This document shows, one piece after another, positions 17,637 to 25,942 of a stretch of 64,000 nt of DNA. Position numbers and translations under genes: made by a program. The stretch is from Azospirillum brasilense (GTDB taxonomy: Bacteria > Pseudomonadota > Alphaproteobacteria > Azospirillales > Azospirillaceae): the NCBI RefSeq assembly GCF_005222205.1, contig NZ_CP032346.1:310001-374000 (forward strand). The letters run 5' to 3'. Below the pieces are notes generated by a model. That model did not search any database, was not told where the DNA came from, and worked only from the letters and a program-made list of their open reading frames with translations. The first letter of the stretch is position 1. Each line of letters opens with the position of its first letter.

Positions 17637-18575
17637 TCACGCCTCCGCCCGGAAGGGCTGCAGGCTGAGCAGGGCGCAGTCCCAATAGGGGCGCGGGCCG
17701 AAGCGTTCGGCCAGGAAATCGACGAAGACGCGGACCTTCGGCGACAGGTGTCGGTTCTGCGGGTAGACCGCGAAGACGTTCGATTCTGCTATGTAATAGT
17801 CGAGCAGCAGGCACTGGAGCTGCCCCTTGGACAGCGCCTCGCCGCACAGGAAGGTGGGCAGCACGATGATGCCGACCCCGGCGATCGCGGATTCGCGCAG
17901 CAGGTCGCCGTTGTTGGTGCGCAGCGACCCCGACACACGGACCGACCGCATGGCGTCGCCGACGCGGAACTGCCACTGCTCGGCCGTCGGAACGTTGGTG
18001 TAGATCAGGCAGTTGTGGTTGGACAGATCATCCGGCGTCTGAGGAGTTCCGTGCTTCTCCAGATAGGCCGGGCTGGCGCAGACCACCTGCCGGTTGGGGG
18101 CCAGACGCTTGGCGATCAGCGAGCTGTCGCGCAGCCGCCCGATGCGCACCGCCAGATCGTAGCCCTCGTCGATCAGATCGACGTAGCGGTCGTTCAGGTC
18201 CATCTCGATCTCGATGGACGGGTAGCGCTCCAGGAACTCGGCGACCGCCTTGGCCAGATGCAGCAGCCCGAAAGACACCGGGGCGTTGACCTTCAGCCGC
18301 CCGCGCGGGGCGGCGTGGAGGTCGGCGACGGCCTGCTCCGCCTCCTCCAGGTCGGCGATGATGCGGGTGCAGCGCTCGTAATAGGCCTGCCCGACCTCGG
18401 TCAGGCTGAGCTTGCGCGTGGTGCGGTTCAGCAGCCGCGCCCCCAGCCGGTTTTCCAGCTCCGCGATGCGGCGGGAAACCACGGACTTGGACAGGTTCAG
18501 GCGCTCCGCCGCGGTGGTGAAGCTCTTGGTGTCCACGACCTTGATAAAGGCCATCATGTCGTCGAGGCGATCCAT
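17637..18575 (-). CDS. LysR family transcriptional regulator
   Basis: A 312-residue LTTR. The N-terminal winged helix-turn-helix is complete ([40 protein letters not shown]), followed by the effector domain ([29 protein letters not shown]). Sequence style matches the large group of LysR regulators related to AaeR/DmlR and quinone-responsive regulators. It is divergent from wrbA (18702), and an 8-bp inverted repeat with a T-N11-A core lies just before its start, so it most likely controls wrbA and itself. The inducer is unknown; a quinone or other electrophile would fit the two enzymes next door. Confidence 0.92.
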   Translation of the reverse strand: MDRLDDMMAFIKVVDTKSFTTAAERLNLSKSVVSRRIAELENRLGARLLNRTTRKLSLTEVGQAYYERCTRIIADLEEAEQAVADLHAAPRGRLKVNAPVSFGLLHLAKAVAEFLERYPSIEIEMDLNDRYVDLIDEGYDLAVRIGRLRDSSLIAKRLAPNRQVVCASPAYLEKHGTPQTPDDLSNHNCLIYTNVPTAEQWQFRVGDAMRSVRVSGSLRTNNGDLLRESAIAGVGIIVLPTFLCGEALSKGQLQCLLLDYYIAESNVFAVYPQNRHLSPKVRVFVDFLAERFGPRPYWDCALLSLQPFRAEA

Positions 18576-18577
18576 CC

Positions 18578-18602
18578 CATTGTTCTACACCCGGGAACAA
18601 TG
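18578..18602. promoter_or_regulatory. LysR-type operator between LysR gene and wrbA
   Basis: cattgttc (18578-18585) and gaacaatg (18595-18602) are perfect inverted arms with a 9-base spacer; within them T at 18584 and A at 18596 make the T-N11-A core of LysR binding sites. It begins 3 bases upstream of the LysR start codon and about 100 bases upstream of wrbA, the expected position for autorepression plus activation of a divergent target. Confidence 0.72.
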
Positions 18603-18701
18603 AAGTTCCAGCGCCCTGGATTTGCCGAAACGGGGCAACGCGCTATCTTTTGGGACGCCGCAGCCTCCGGCGCGGCCGCAACGACAGAGGGGAGACGAGA
18701 C

Positions 18702-19304
18702 ATGGCGAAGGTTCTGGTGCTCTATTACAGCAGCTACGGCCACATCTCCACCATGGCACAGGCGGTGGCCGAAGGCGCCCGCTCGGTTCCGGGAACCGAG
18801 GTGACGGTGAAGCGCGTGCCGGAGCTGGTCCCCGAGGAGGTGCGGCAGAAGGCGCACTTCAAGGAAGAGCCGAACATTCCCATCGCCGACCCGAACGAAC
18901 TGGCCAACTACGACGCCATCATCCTGGGCGTGCCGACGCGCTACGGCAACATGCCGGGCCAGATGAAGAACTTCCTCGACCAGACGGGCGGCCTGTGGAT
19001 GAAGGGCGCGCTGGTCGGCAAGGTGGGCGCCGCCTTCTCCTCCTCCGCCACCCAGCATGGCGGGCAGGAGAGCACGATCCTCACCACCCACACCGTGCTT
19101 CTGCACCACGGCATGGTGATCGTCGGCCTGCCCTACAGCTTCCAGGGCCAGATGGGCGTGGACGAGGTGATGGGCAACAGCCCCTACGGCGCCAGCACCA
19201 TCGCGGGCGGCGACGGCTCCCGCCAGCCGAGCGCGGTCGAACTGGACGGCGCCCGCTACCAGGGGCGTCACGTCGCGGAGATTGCCACGAAGCTGCACGG
19301 TTGA
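18702..19304 (+). CDS. wrbA: NAD(P)H:quinone oxidoreductase, WrbA type
   Basis: The 200-residue protein is a classic WrbA flavodoxin-like enzyme: FMN phosphate site [14 protein letters not shown] at the N-terminus, [25 protein letters not shown] block (here [15 protein letters not shown]) in the middle, and [14 protein letters not shown] contacting the isoalloxazine ring. WrbA reduces quinones by two electrons, avoiding semiquinone radicals, and forms tetramers in the cytosol. ATG 18702 follows a gaggggagacgag site. The divergent LysR gene and the downstream hydroquinone-reductase-like GST suggest a small quinone-detoxification locus. Confidence 0.95.
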   Translation: MAKVLVLYYSSYGHISTMAQAVAEGARSVPGTEVTVKRVPELVPEEVRQKAHFKEEPNIPIADPNELANYDAIILGVPTRYGNMPGQMKNFLDQTGGLWMKGALVGKVGAAFSSSATQHGGQESTILTTHTVLLHHGMVIVGLPYSFQGQMGVDEVMGNSPYGASTIAGGDGSRQPSAVELDGARYQGRHVAEIATKLHG

Positions 19305-19371
19305 GGGTAGGGCGCCCCTCTCCCGCCGTCCGGGCGGGAGAGGCGGCACCGGATCGAGGGGAGTTCAGGGC

Positions 19372-20319
19372 ATGGGCCTGTTGATCGACGGCCGCTGGCA
19401 CGACCAGTGGTACGACACCAAGACAAGCGGCGGCGCTTTCGTCCGCCCGGAAACCCAGTTCCGCAACTGGGTGCGGGCGGACGGCTCGACGCCGTTCCAG
19501 CCGGAGGCCGGCCGCTATCACCTGTTCGTGTCGCTGGCCTGCCCCTGGGCGCACCGCACGCTGATCCTGCGCAAGCTGAAGGGGCTGGAGGACGCCATCG
19601 GCGTCAGCGTGGTCGATCCCCTGATGCGGGAGGAGGGCTGGACCTTCCCCGAACCCGATCCGGTCACCGGCTCCACTCGCCTGCACGAGGTCTACACCAA
19701 GGCCGATCCCACCTACTCGGGGCGCGTCACCGTCCCGGTGCTGTGGGACAAGAAGACCGGGACGATCGTCAGCAACGAATCGGCGGAGATCGTCCGCATG
19801 CTGAACCGGGAATTCGACGCCTTCGGCGACGCCTCGCTGGATTTCTACCCGGCGGAGCTGGCGGAGGAGATCGATCGCCTCAACGCCTTCGTCTACGACC
19901 GTGTCAACAACGGCGTCTACAAGGCCGGCTTCGCGACCAGCCAGGAGAAGTACGAGCAGGCGTTCGACGCCCTCTTCGCGGCGCTCGACGAGTTGGACGA
20001 GCGGCTGGCCAAGCAGCGCTATCTGCTGGGGAACCGGCAGACCGAGGCCGATTGGCGCCTGTTCACCACGCTGGTGCGCTTCGACGCCGTCTATGTCGGC
20101 CACTTCAAGTGCAACCTGCGCCGCATCGCCGACTATCCGAACCTGTCCGGCTATCTGCGCGAGCTCTATCAGGTGCCCGGCGTGGCGGAGACGGTCGATT
20201 TCCACCACATCAAGCGGCACTATTACGCGAGCCACACCATGATCAACCCGACCGGCGTCGTGCCGAAGGGGCCGGCGCTGGACCTCGACGCGCCGCACGG
20301 ACGGGACGGGGTGGGGTGA
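19372..20319 (+). CDS. glutathione S-transferase, glutathionyl-hydroquinone reductase (Xi class)
   Basis: A 315-residue GST, longer than classical GSTs, with features of the Xi class (YqjG/PcpF/ECM4): N-terminal GAFVRPETQFRNWV, catalytic Cys57 in LACPWAHRTLI, VVDPLM.EEGWTF, the glutathione-binding NESAEIVRML, and the C-terminal RFDAVYVGHFKCNLRRI. Such enzymes reduce glutathionyl-hydroquinones back to hydroquinones by attack of the active-site Cys. The ATG at 19372 lies behind gaggggag, and the gene starts 67 bases after wrbA in the same direction, so co-transcription is likely and chemically sensible. Confidence 0.94.
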   Translation: MGLLIDGRWHDQWYDTKTSGGAFVRPETQFRNWVRADGSTPFQPEAGRYHLFVSLACPWAHRTLILRKLKGLEDAIGVSVVDPLMREEGWTFPEPDPVTGSTRLHEVYTKADPTYSGRVTVPVLWDKKTGTIVSNESAEIVRMLNREFDAFGDASLDFYPAELAEEIDRLNAFVYDRVNNGVYKAGFATSQEKYEQAFDALFAALDELDERLAKQRYLLGNRQTEADWRLFTTLVRFDAVYVGHFKCNLRRIADYPNLSGYLRELYQVPGVAETVDFHHIKRHYYASHTMINPTGVVPKGPALDLDAPHGRDGVG

Positions 20320-20326
20320 GCGAACC

Positions 20327-20707
20327 TCAGGGCTTGTAGCAGCGGGCCATGTCCTGGTTCTGCCCGATCATCTCGCATTGGAAGCTGTTGGAGAATTTGA
20401 AGCGGAACGGCCCGGTCTTGCGCACGCTGACCAGGGTCTGTCCGCCGGGGTTCTTGAAGGCCACCCAGGCCGAGGAATCGAAATGGGTGGTGATCCCGTT
20501 GCTCAGCCGCACGCGGCCCTGGTTGTCCTTGATGACCTGCACGCCGGTGTTGAAGGCCATGACTCCGTTCGGCGTCTCGGACGCCACGGCGAGGCCGTTC
20601 GTGCAGTTCACCCCCTCCGGCTGCACCGCGACGCACTCGTAGGGGCGCGGCTGCGACGCGGTGAGCACCATGGCGTAAATCGCCACTTCCAGAACATTCA
20701 TGGGCAT
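20327..20707 (-). CDS. small cysteine-containing hypothetical protein
   Basis: A 126-residue protein I do not recognise. It has a short hydrophobic N-terminus (MNVLEVAIYAMVLTAS), which may be a weak signal or anchor, then a beta-rich domain with four Cys (YECVAV, VNCTNG, FQCEM, RCYKP) that could form two disulfides if exported. Internal phrase TPNGVMAFNTGVQVIKD looks strand-forming. The ATG at 20707 follows gggaga; other in-frame ATGs are at 20701 and further upstream at 20749. It converges on the GST gene (7 bases apart). A small hairpin (ggtgca/tgcacc, 20735-20750) lies in its leader. Confidence 0.65.
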   Translation of the reverse strand: MPMNVLEVAIYAMVLTASQPRPYECVAVQPEGVNCTNGLAVASETPNGVMAFNTGVQVIKDNQGRVRLSNGITTHFDSSAWVAFKNPGGQTLVSVRKTGPFRFKFSNSFQCEMIGQNQDMARCYKP

Positions 20708-20805
20708 GCGGAATCTCCCGGCAATCCGCACAAGGGTGCAGCAATGCACCGTGTACAGAATAATTCCGCCGTGGTTACAAAAAGTATAATGTCGCGGTCA
20801 AGGTT

Positions 20806-21183
20806 CTACCCTTTCGCGGTCAGCGCTTTTTCCAGCTTCTCGCGCAGGCCGAGCGGGGTCAGCGGCTTCACCAGATAGCCGGTGGCGCCGGAGCGCAGGG
20901 CCGACAGGACGACGTCCGACCCGTCGTGCTTGGTCAGCATGATGACCGGCGCCCGCCCGTCCAAAGCCTCCAGAAAGGCCAGACCGCCCATCGGCGCCAT
21001 GTCCACGTCGCAGAAGATCGCGTCGAAATCGACGCGGTTGCAGCGGGCCAGCGCCTCCGCCCCGTCGGCGGCCTCGATCACCGTGCCGACGCCCAGCTGC
21101 TTCAGCAGCCGCACCGAGACGCTGCGGGTCACCACCTCGTCCTCGACGACCAGCACCGCGCAGGAATTGAACGACACGGCCAC
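20806..21183 (-). CDS. single-domain response regulator (CheY-like)
   Basis: A 125-residue stand-alone receiver: acidic pair VVEDE near residues 13-16, phosphate acceptor Asp59 in [12 protein letters not shown], conserved Thr in IMLTKHD, and Lys in GYLVKPLTP. No output domain. Such proteins shuttle phosphate or bind a target such as a motor or kinase. The annotated start is GTG at 21183; GTG at 21177 is equally possible and has gaggg at better spacing. An Hpt protein gene lies just upstream in the same direction (21253-21642), so the two probably form part of one phosphorelay. Confidence 0.9.
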   Translation of the reverse strand: MAVSFNSCAVLVVEDEVVTRSVSVRLLKQLGVGTVIEAADGAEALARCNRVDFDAIFCDVDMAPMGGLAFLEALDGRAPVIMLTKHDGSDVVLSALRSGATGYLVKPLTPLGLREKLEKALTAKG

Positions 21184-21252
21184 CCTCGCGCTTCGTCCCG
21201 TGGGCTACCCAACTTGGGTTGCATCCGCATGATATATCAGCGCGAAAGAAAC

Positions 21253-21642
21253 TCAAATGCGTGCGATCAAAATTTTCACGTCGGCCAGCGCGCGGTCGAG
21301 GGCCGCCGCATCCCGGCGCGCGACCGCCGCGTCGCCGCGCAGGGCCGCGTCCTCCACCGAGCCGAAGAGGTCGGCGAGCCGACCGGCCCCGGCGGTGCGG
21401 GCGGCCCCCGCGGCCGAATGGGCGGCCATCCGGACGCCGTCCAGGTCGCCGATGGCCAGCCGTTCCTTCAAGGCGCGCGACAGCTCATCGGCGTTTTCCA
21501 GGAACAGGGCGTAGAGCATCGTGACGGTGGGGCCGGGACCGCCGAAGTTGCGCAGCATCGGTTCGACATCGAGGATGTCCCGGTCGCATGGGGCGGTGTT
21601 GGGCGTCGGCGGTTCGAATGGGGCGGACGAGGGCTGGGGCAC
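21253..21642 (-). CDS. Hpt (histidine phosphotransfer) domain protein
   Basis: A 129-residue protein with a proline-rich 20-residue lead-in and a four-helix Hpt domain. The phospho-acceptor is His75 in [16 protein letters not shown], matching the H-x3-G-x4-G/A pattern. Preceding helix [24 protein letters not shown] is the usual Hpt helix B. It should relay phosphate between a hybrid kinase and a response regulator, such as the receiver encoded 70 bases downstream. The start is GTG at 21642; no kinase is adjacent, though an orphan hybrid kinase occurs at 6382-9006. Confidence 0.82.
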   Translation of the reverse strand: MPQPSSAPFEPPTPNTAPCDRDILDVEPMLRNFGGPGPTVTMLYALFLENADELSRALKERLAIGDLDGVRMAAHSAAGAARTAGAGRLADLFGSVEDAALRGDAAVARRDAAALDRALADVKILIARI

Positions 21643-21819
21643 GGCTGCGGCTCCCGGCAGGACACGGTATGGCCGTACAGTGCGTGGGGCAATTCAACCC
21701 GGTCAAGCCAAGGCCGGCGCGGCGAATGGACGCTTCGGCGGTGCAGCACCCCGCTGTGGAACCTGGGGAGGCACAGCCTGTTCCCCAACGTCGCCAACGA
21801 CCGCTGGGACGCCCAAGCG

Positions 21820-22749
21820 ATGATTGCCACAACCGAAGAACAGCGTCTGGACACCCTGATCGTCGGCGGTGGTCCCGCCGGACTGACCGCGGCGATCTAT
21901 CTGGCGCGCTACCGCCGCCGTTTCCTGGTGGTCGATTCCGGGGCGAGCCGGGCCTCCTGGATTCCGCTGTCCCACAACCACGCGGGCTTTCCGGACGGGG
22001 TAACCGGCGACGAACTGCTGGCCCGCATGCGCGCCCAGGCGGAGCGCTACGGGGCTCGGATCGTGCCGGGAACGGTGACCACGGTGGAGCGGGGCGACGA
22101 TGGCTACCGCGTGCGGACGGAGGACGGACGGCTGTACCGCGCCCGCACCGTGCTGGCCGCGACCGGCGTGATCGACCGCGAGCCGCAACTGCCCAACCTC
22201 TATCAGGCGGTGCAGCGGGGGCTGGTCCGCCATTGCCCGATCTGCGACGGGTTCGAGGTGACCGGCCATCGCATCGGCGTCATCGGCCACGGCACCGGGG
22301 CTTTGGGGGAGGCGCTGTTCCTGCGCACCTATTCCCGCGACATCACCCTTCTGACGCTGGGCGAACCGATGACCCTGGAAGAGGCGGAGGAGCGCCGCAT
22401 GGCCGAGGCCGGGCTGCGCGCCGTCGAGGAGCCGGTGGTGGAAATCCACACCGAGGGCGGGCGGATCGCCGCCCTGACCACGGCGTCCGGCGAGCGGCTG
22501 ACCTTCGACACGCTGTACTCCGCCCTGGGCTGCCACCCGCGCATCGAACCGGTGAAGGGGCTGGGCGTGCGCATCGGCCCGGACGGACGGCTGGTCACCG
22601 ATGGGCACCAGCAGACCGGGATCGAAGGGCTCTACGCCGCGGGCGACATCGTGGAGGGGCTGAACCAGATCTCGGTCGCCATGGGACAGGCCGCGATCGC
22701 CGCCACCGCCATCCATCGCCGACTCCTGGCGGAGGACGGGGACCTCTGA
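21820..22749 (+). CDS. thioredoxin-reductase-like NAD(P)/FAD oxidoreductase
   Basis: A 309-residue flavoprotein: FAD motif [20 protein letters not shown], redox-active pair in [10 protein letters not shown] (C-x-x-C), NAD(P) motif [14 protein letters not shown] and the C-terminal FAD motif [21 protein letters not shown]. The layout is that of bacterial thioredoxin reductase, with CPIC in place of the usual CATC and IGHGTGALG in place of a canonical GGGDSA, which argues for a paralogue (TrxR-like reductase of another small redox protein) rather than the housekeeping enzyme. ATG 21820 starts the FAD domain at the right distance. No thioredoxin gene is adjacent. Confidence 0.88.
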   Translation: MIATTEEQRLDTLIVGGGPAGLTAAIYLARYRRRFLVVDSGASRASWIPLSHNHAGFPDGVTGDELLARMRAQAERYGARIVPGTVTTVERGDDGYRVRTEDGRLYRARTVLAATGVIDREPQLPNLYQAVQRGLVRHCPICDGFEVTGHRIGVIGHGTGALGEALFLRTYSRDITLLTLGEPMTLEEAEERRMAEAGLRAVEEPVVEIHTEGGRIAALTTASGERLTFDTLYSALGCHPRIEPVKGLGVRIGPDGRLVTDGHQQTGIEGLYAAGDIVEGLNQISVAMGQAAIAATAIHRRLLAEDGDL

Positions 22750-23073
22750 GGGGCGCAGCCGCACTATCGGGCGGCCAATGGTGCCGGGCAAAATGTCGCA
22801 TTTGACATTAATGAGTGGTAATACCAAGCCAATGGCTTGAGCTATGCTCTTGGTTTGATGGAGCTTCCAGGAAAGGCATAAAGGGTTATGCCTTTCGGGC
22901 TCGGCCGGACGTTTACACCTGATTAAGAATTTGGGCCTTAGGACTCTCGCCATTGCGAAAGGCGGTCCGTGCGGCGGGTTGTGGCCCGGTGCACAGCGGG
23001 ACGAGCGAAGGGGCGGCATGATGCCGTCATCGATCAACCCGGGCAGCCTGCCAGAACGAACGGAACCTGCTCC
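22750..23073. other. intergenic region with a strong hairpin
   Basis: This stretch is AT-richer than its surroundings between 22795 and 22945. It contains the perfect hairpin at 22871-22896 and an imperfect pairing of accaag (about 22833) with cttggt (about 22850). No RNA family is recognised. It probably holds the promoter and a long leader of the small gene at 23074. Confidence 0.45.
22871..22896. promoter_or_regulatory. 11-bp perfect hairpin with 4-base loop
   Basis: gaaaggcataa (22871-22881) pairs with ttatgcctttc (22886-22896) around the loop aggg. No T-run follows, so it is not a standard intrinsic terminator on the + strand. It could end the reductase transcript, form part of a leader RNA, or be an operator. 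Confidence 0.5.
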
Positions 23074-23265
23074 ATGGCCCAATCCGTGACCCGCGCGCTT
23101 CAAGCCATCAAACGCCACAACGCCAAGCCGGAGCAGATCGACCACGCCATCCTCAGCGCCATCAACGTGACGCTGTGCATGCAGTCCGGCGGCAACGACC
23201 GGGTCGCGGAAGGCTTCAATCAGGACATCGCGCTGAGCGGACGGGCCTTCGGCGTCCGGAGCTGA
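23074..23265 (+). CDS. small hypothetical protein (63 residues)
   Basis: A short soluble protein, MAQSVTRALQAIKRHNAKPE at the start, then helical IDHAILSAINVTLCMQ and GRAFGVRS at the end. No family recognised. The ATG at 23074 is preceded by gaacgaacggaacctgctcc, a modest site. Support comes from coding-like composition and the placement behind a promoter-like AT-rich region; it converges with cbpM, one base apart. Confidence 0.5.
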   Translation: MAQSVTRALQAIKRHNAKPEQIDHAILSAINVTLCMQSGGNDRVAEGFNQDIALSGRAFGVRS

Positions 23266-23266
23266 G

Positions 23267-23635
23267 CTACTCTTCCTTCTCCTCCCGCTTCCGCAGCTCG
23301 TCCTGCAGGAGATAGCGGGCCTCCGGCGGCAGATCGCCGATGGCTTCGGCCAGCACGCGCAGGCGACGCCGCAGCCCATAGACGGTGTCGAGCAGCGACA
23401 GCACGACCGGCATCGCCTCGTCGTCGAGCGCCAGATCCTCCCGCAGATCGCAGATCAGTTCCAGCCGGGCCATGTCGGCCGCGCTGAAGACGAAACCGGT
23501 CCCCTCGTGCCGCGGCCGCAGCCAGTGCCGTTCCACCCACACCGTCAGCTGGGCGGAGGAGACGCGCCGGCAGGTGGCCAGCACCTCCTCGGTCCGCCAT
23601 CCCGCGCCGTCCGCTTGCCTGTCGTCCTGGCCCAT
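23267..23635 (-). CDS. cbpM: chaperone modulator CbpM
   Basis: A 122-residue protein with a MerR-like N-terminal fold (SSAQLTVWVERHWLRP, FSAADMARLELICDLREDLALDDEAMPVVLSLLD) and a charged C-terminal helix ending in EEKEE. CbpM binds the J-domain of CbpA and inhibits its co-chaperone and DNA-binding activity. The identification rests on fold signature plus position: its ATG (23635) lies one base after the cbpA stop, the classical cbpA-cbpM operon order. Confidence 0.87.
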   Translation of the reverse strand: MGQDDRQADGAGWRTEEVLATCRRVSSAQLTVWVERHWLRPRHEGTGFVFSAADMARLELICDLREDLALDDEAMPVVLSLLDTVYGLRRRLRVLAEAIGDLPPEARYLLQDELRKREEKEE

Positions 23636-23636
23636 C

Positions 23637-24548
23637 TCACGCGGCCTCCATGTCCCGTCTCGGGTTGTGGTCGGACTTCCAATCCCGGACGAACGCCTCC
23701 AGCGCCGGGTCGGGGGCGTCGGGCAAAGCGATGCGCAGCGTCACATACTGGTCGCCGCGCGCGCTGTTCGCTCCTGGAAGGCCCTTGCCCTTCAACCGCA
23801 GGCGCGTGCCGTTGTTCGCCCCCTTCGGAACGGTCAGCATCACCGGCCCGTCGATGGTCGGGACGCGCACCTTGCCGCCCAGCACCGCCTCGGCCAGGGT
23901 CACCGGCAGGTCGAGATGGATGTCGTCGCCGTCGCGGCGGAACCAGGGGTGGGGGGTGACCTTGACGGTCACCAGCGCGTCGCCGGGCGGACCGCCGTTG
24001 CTGCCGGGCAGGCCCTGGCCCTTCAGGCGGATGGTGCCGCCGTCCTCCAGCCCGGCGGGGAGGTCGATGTCCAGCGTCTTCCCGTCCGGCATGGTGACGC
24101 GGCGCTTGCCGCCCTTGGCGGCCGCCAGGAAATCGACCGTCAGCGCCATGCTGAGGTTGCCGCCCTTCATCGGCATGGCGCCGCCGCGGGCGAAGCCGCG
24201 CCCGCCGCCGAACAGGTCGGCGAAGATGTGTTCCAGATCGTCCGACGCGAAGCCCTCGGCGTGGGCGTAGCGGGCGCCCGCCGGGCCTTCGGCGAAGTCG
24301 CGGTAATACTGACGCTGTGGCCGTTCCTGGCCGGAGGCGTCGATCTCCCCACGGTCGAAGCGGGCGCGCTTGTCGGCATCCGACAGCAGGCTGTAGGCGG
24401 CGCTGATGTCCTTGAAGCGCTGTTCGGCCTCCGCCTTGCCGGGGTTGAGGTCGGGGTGGTGCTTCTTGGCCAGCTTGCGGTAGGCCTTGCGGATTTCGTC
24501 GTCCGACGCGGTGGGGGATACGCCCAGAATCTCGTAGGGATTGCTCAT
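23637..24548 (-). CDS. cbpA: DnaJ-type co-chaperone CbpA
   Basis: A 303-residue short J-protein. The J-domain occupies residues 1-70 ([20 protein letters not shown], with the essential HPD in [10 protein letters not shown]), followed by a Gly/Phe-poor linker and two DnaJ C-terminal beta domains ([39 protein letters not shown]), without the zinc-finger domain of DnaJ. CbpA stimulates DnaK and in enterobacteria also compacts DNA in stationary phase. Length and linkage to cbpM confirm the call. It is transcribed away from the M48 protease gene at 24782. Confidence 0.93.
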   Translation of the reverse strand: MSNPYEILGVSPTASDDEIRKAYRKLAKKHHPDLNPGKAEAEQRFKDISAAYSLLSDADKRARFDRGEIDASGQERPQRQYYRDFAEGPAGARYAHAEGFASDDLEHIFADLFGGGRGFARGGAMPMKGGNLSMALTVDFLAAAKGGKRRVTMPDGKTLDIDLPAGLEDGGTIRLKGQGLPGSNGGPPGDALVTVKVTPHPWFRRDGDDIHLDLPVTLAEAVLGGKVRVPTIDGPVMLTVPKGANNGTRLRLKGKGLPGANSARGDQYVTLRIALPDAPDPALEAFVRDWKSDHNPRRDMEAA

Positions 24549-24781
24549 GGCGATGACCGTGATTGAAAAGCGGGGGTCAGCGGCTGACGGGTGAGCACGT
24601 TCGACGTGTATGTGTTCGACGCTCCCCCGCAAATCAAGAGGGGTGCCCTTCCGTCCAGCGCACGACGCCTGTGCTTGCGGTCGGGATGACGGCGGGGCGG
24701 CACGCGCCAATATGAGGCGGGCCGGACCCGTCTCCGGTCGAACGGTTCCAAAGGGAGATGGTCAGGGAGGGAGCCCCCGTC

Positions 24782-25786
24782 ATGCCGCACAGTCACCGGT
24801 CCTTCATGCCCACGGATCAGGCGACCGCCGACCTGCGGCGGCGCCACAAGATCGCGAACGTCCTGCAATCCCTCCTTCTGCTCGGCGGCATGGTGCTGTT
24901 GCTGGCGCTGTGCGGGATGATCCTGGCGGGGGTGGAGGGGGTGCTGTGGGCGCTGCTTGGCGGAGCGATCAGCCTGCTGTTCAGCCCGCGCCTGTCGCCG
25001 CGCATGGTGCTCGGCATGTTCGGTGCCCGCCGCCTGAGACACGCGGAGGCCCCGGTCCTGTTCGACGCGCTGGCCGCCATCGCCCGTCGGGCGGAACTGC
25101 CCGCGGTGCCGGAGCTGTGGTACGTCGCCAGCCCGGCGCTGAACGCCTTCGCCGTGGGCAGCCGCAGCCGCTCGGCCATCGCGGTCACCGACGGGCTGCT
25201 GCGCGCGCTCAGCCTGCGCGAGCTGGCCGGCGTGCTGGCCCACGAGGTCAGCCACGTGCGCAACAACGACCTGACCGTGATGGGGCTGGCCGACACGGTG
25301 ACCAGCCTGACCCGGCTGATGTCGGTTTTCGGCATGGCCCTGCTGATTCTCAACCTGCCCCTGCTGATGATGCGGCATGAGGCGGTTCCCTGGCTGCTGG
25401 TGCTGCTGCTTATCGCCGCACCCTGGATCGGCGTGCTCCTGCAGCTCGCCCTTTCGCGCACCCGGGAATTCGACGCCGACCTCGACGCCGCCCACCTGAC
25501 CGGCGACCCGGAGGGCGTGGCCTCGGCGCTCGCCCGCATCGAGCGGCTTCAGCACAGCCCGTGGGAGGGGCTGCGCTTTCCCGGGCGCCGCCGGGCGCAG
25601 AACATCCCGTCGCTGCTGCGCACCCACCCGGAGACCGAGGAGCGCGTGCGCCGCCTGATGGCGCTGCGCACCCCGCCGCCGGTCCTGCCGGGGCTCGACG
25701 CCCATCCCCTGCACGCCCCGCCGCATCTCGCCATGCCGGCGGCGCTGCGGCGCCCGCGCTATCGCATCGGCGGCTACTGGTACTGA
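24782..25786 (+). CDS. M48 family zinc metalloprotease (HtpX-like)
   Basis: A 334-residue membrane protease: two TM helices near residues 28-70, zinc motif in GVLAHEVSHVRNNDL (His154, Glu155, His158), further TM helices (FGMALLILNLPLLMM; WLLVLLLIAAPWIGVLL) and the third zinc ligand Glu in TREFDADLDAAHLTGDP. This is the HtpX arrangement for proteolysis of damaged membrane proteins, active site on the cytosolic side. The C-terminal 60 residues (TPPPVLPGLDAHPLH...) are an extension. ATG 24782 is preferred over 24758 because of an agggaggg site upstream. The adjacent cbpA/cbpM pair fits a protein-quality-control neighbourhood. Confidence 0.9.
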   Translation: MPHSHRSFMPTDQATADLRRRHKIANVLQSLLLLGGMVLLLALCGMILAGVEGVLWALLGGAISLLFSPRLSPRMVLGMFGARRLRHAEAPVLFDALAAIARRAELPAVPELWYVASPALNAFAVGSRSRSAIAVTDGLLRALSLRELAGVLAHEVSHVRNNDLTVMGLADTVTSLTRLMSVFGMALLILNLPLLMMRHEAVPWLLVLLLIAAPWIGVLLQLALSRTREFDADLDAAHLTGDPEGVASALARIERLQHSPWEGLRFPGRRRAQNIPSLLRTHPETEERVRRLMALRTPPPVLPGLDAHPLHAPPHLAMPAALRRPRYRIGGYWY

Positions 25787-25942
25787 GGTTACAGGGGGGC
25801 GCGTCCGCCACTCCTGGACTCGGGGTGCCCGGCTGGGTAGAACCGACGGGCGCGGTCGGGCAATTTTTCCAGATCCCAGGCTTGTCCGGGGACGGCGGAG
25901 CGCCCGCGGCGGTCGGTTGGCTACAAAAGGCGGGTCCCCTCC

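Noticed and set aside
21605..21625. ggttcgaatgg as a tRNA T-arm
   Set aside because: No acceptor stem, anticodon arm or D-arm around it; lies inside the Hpt gene.
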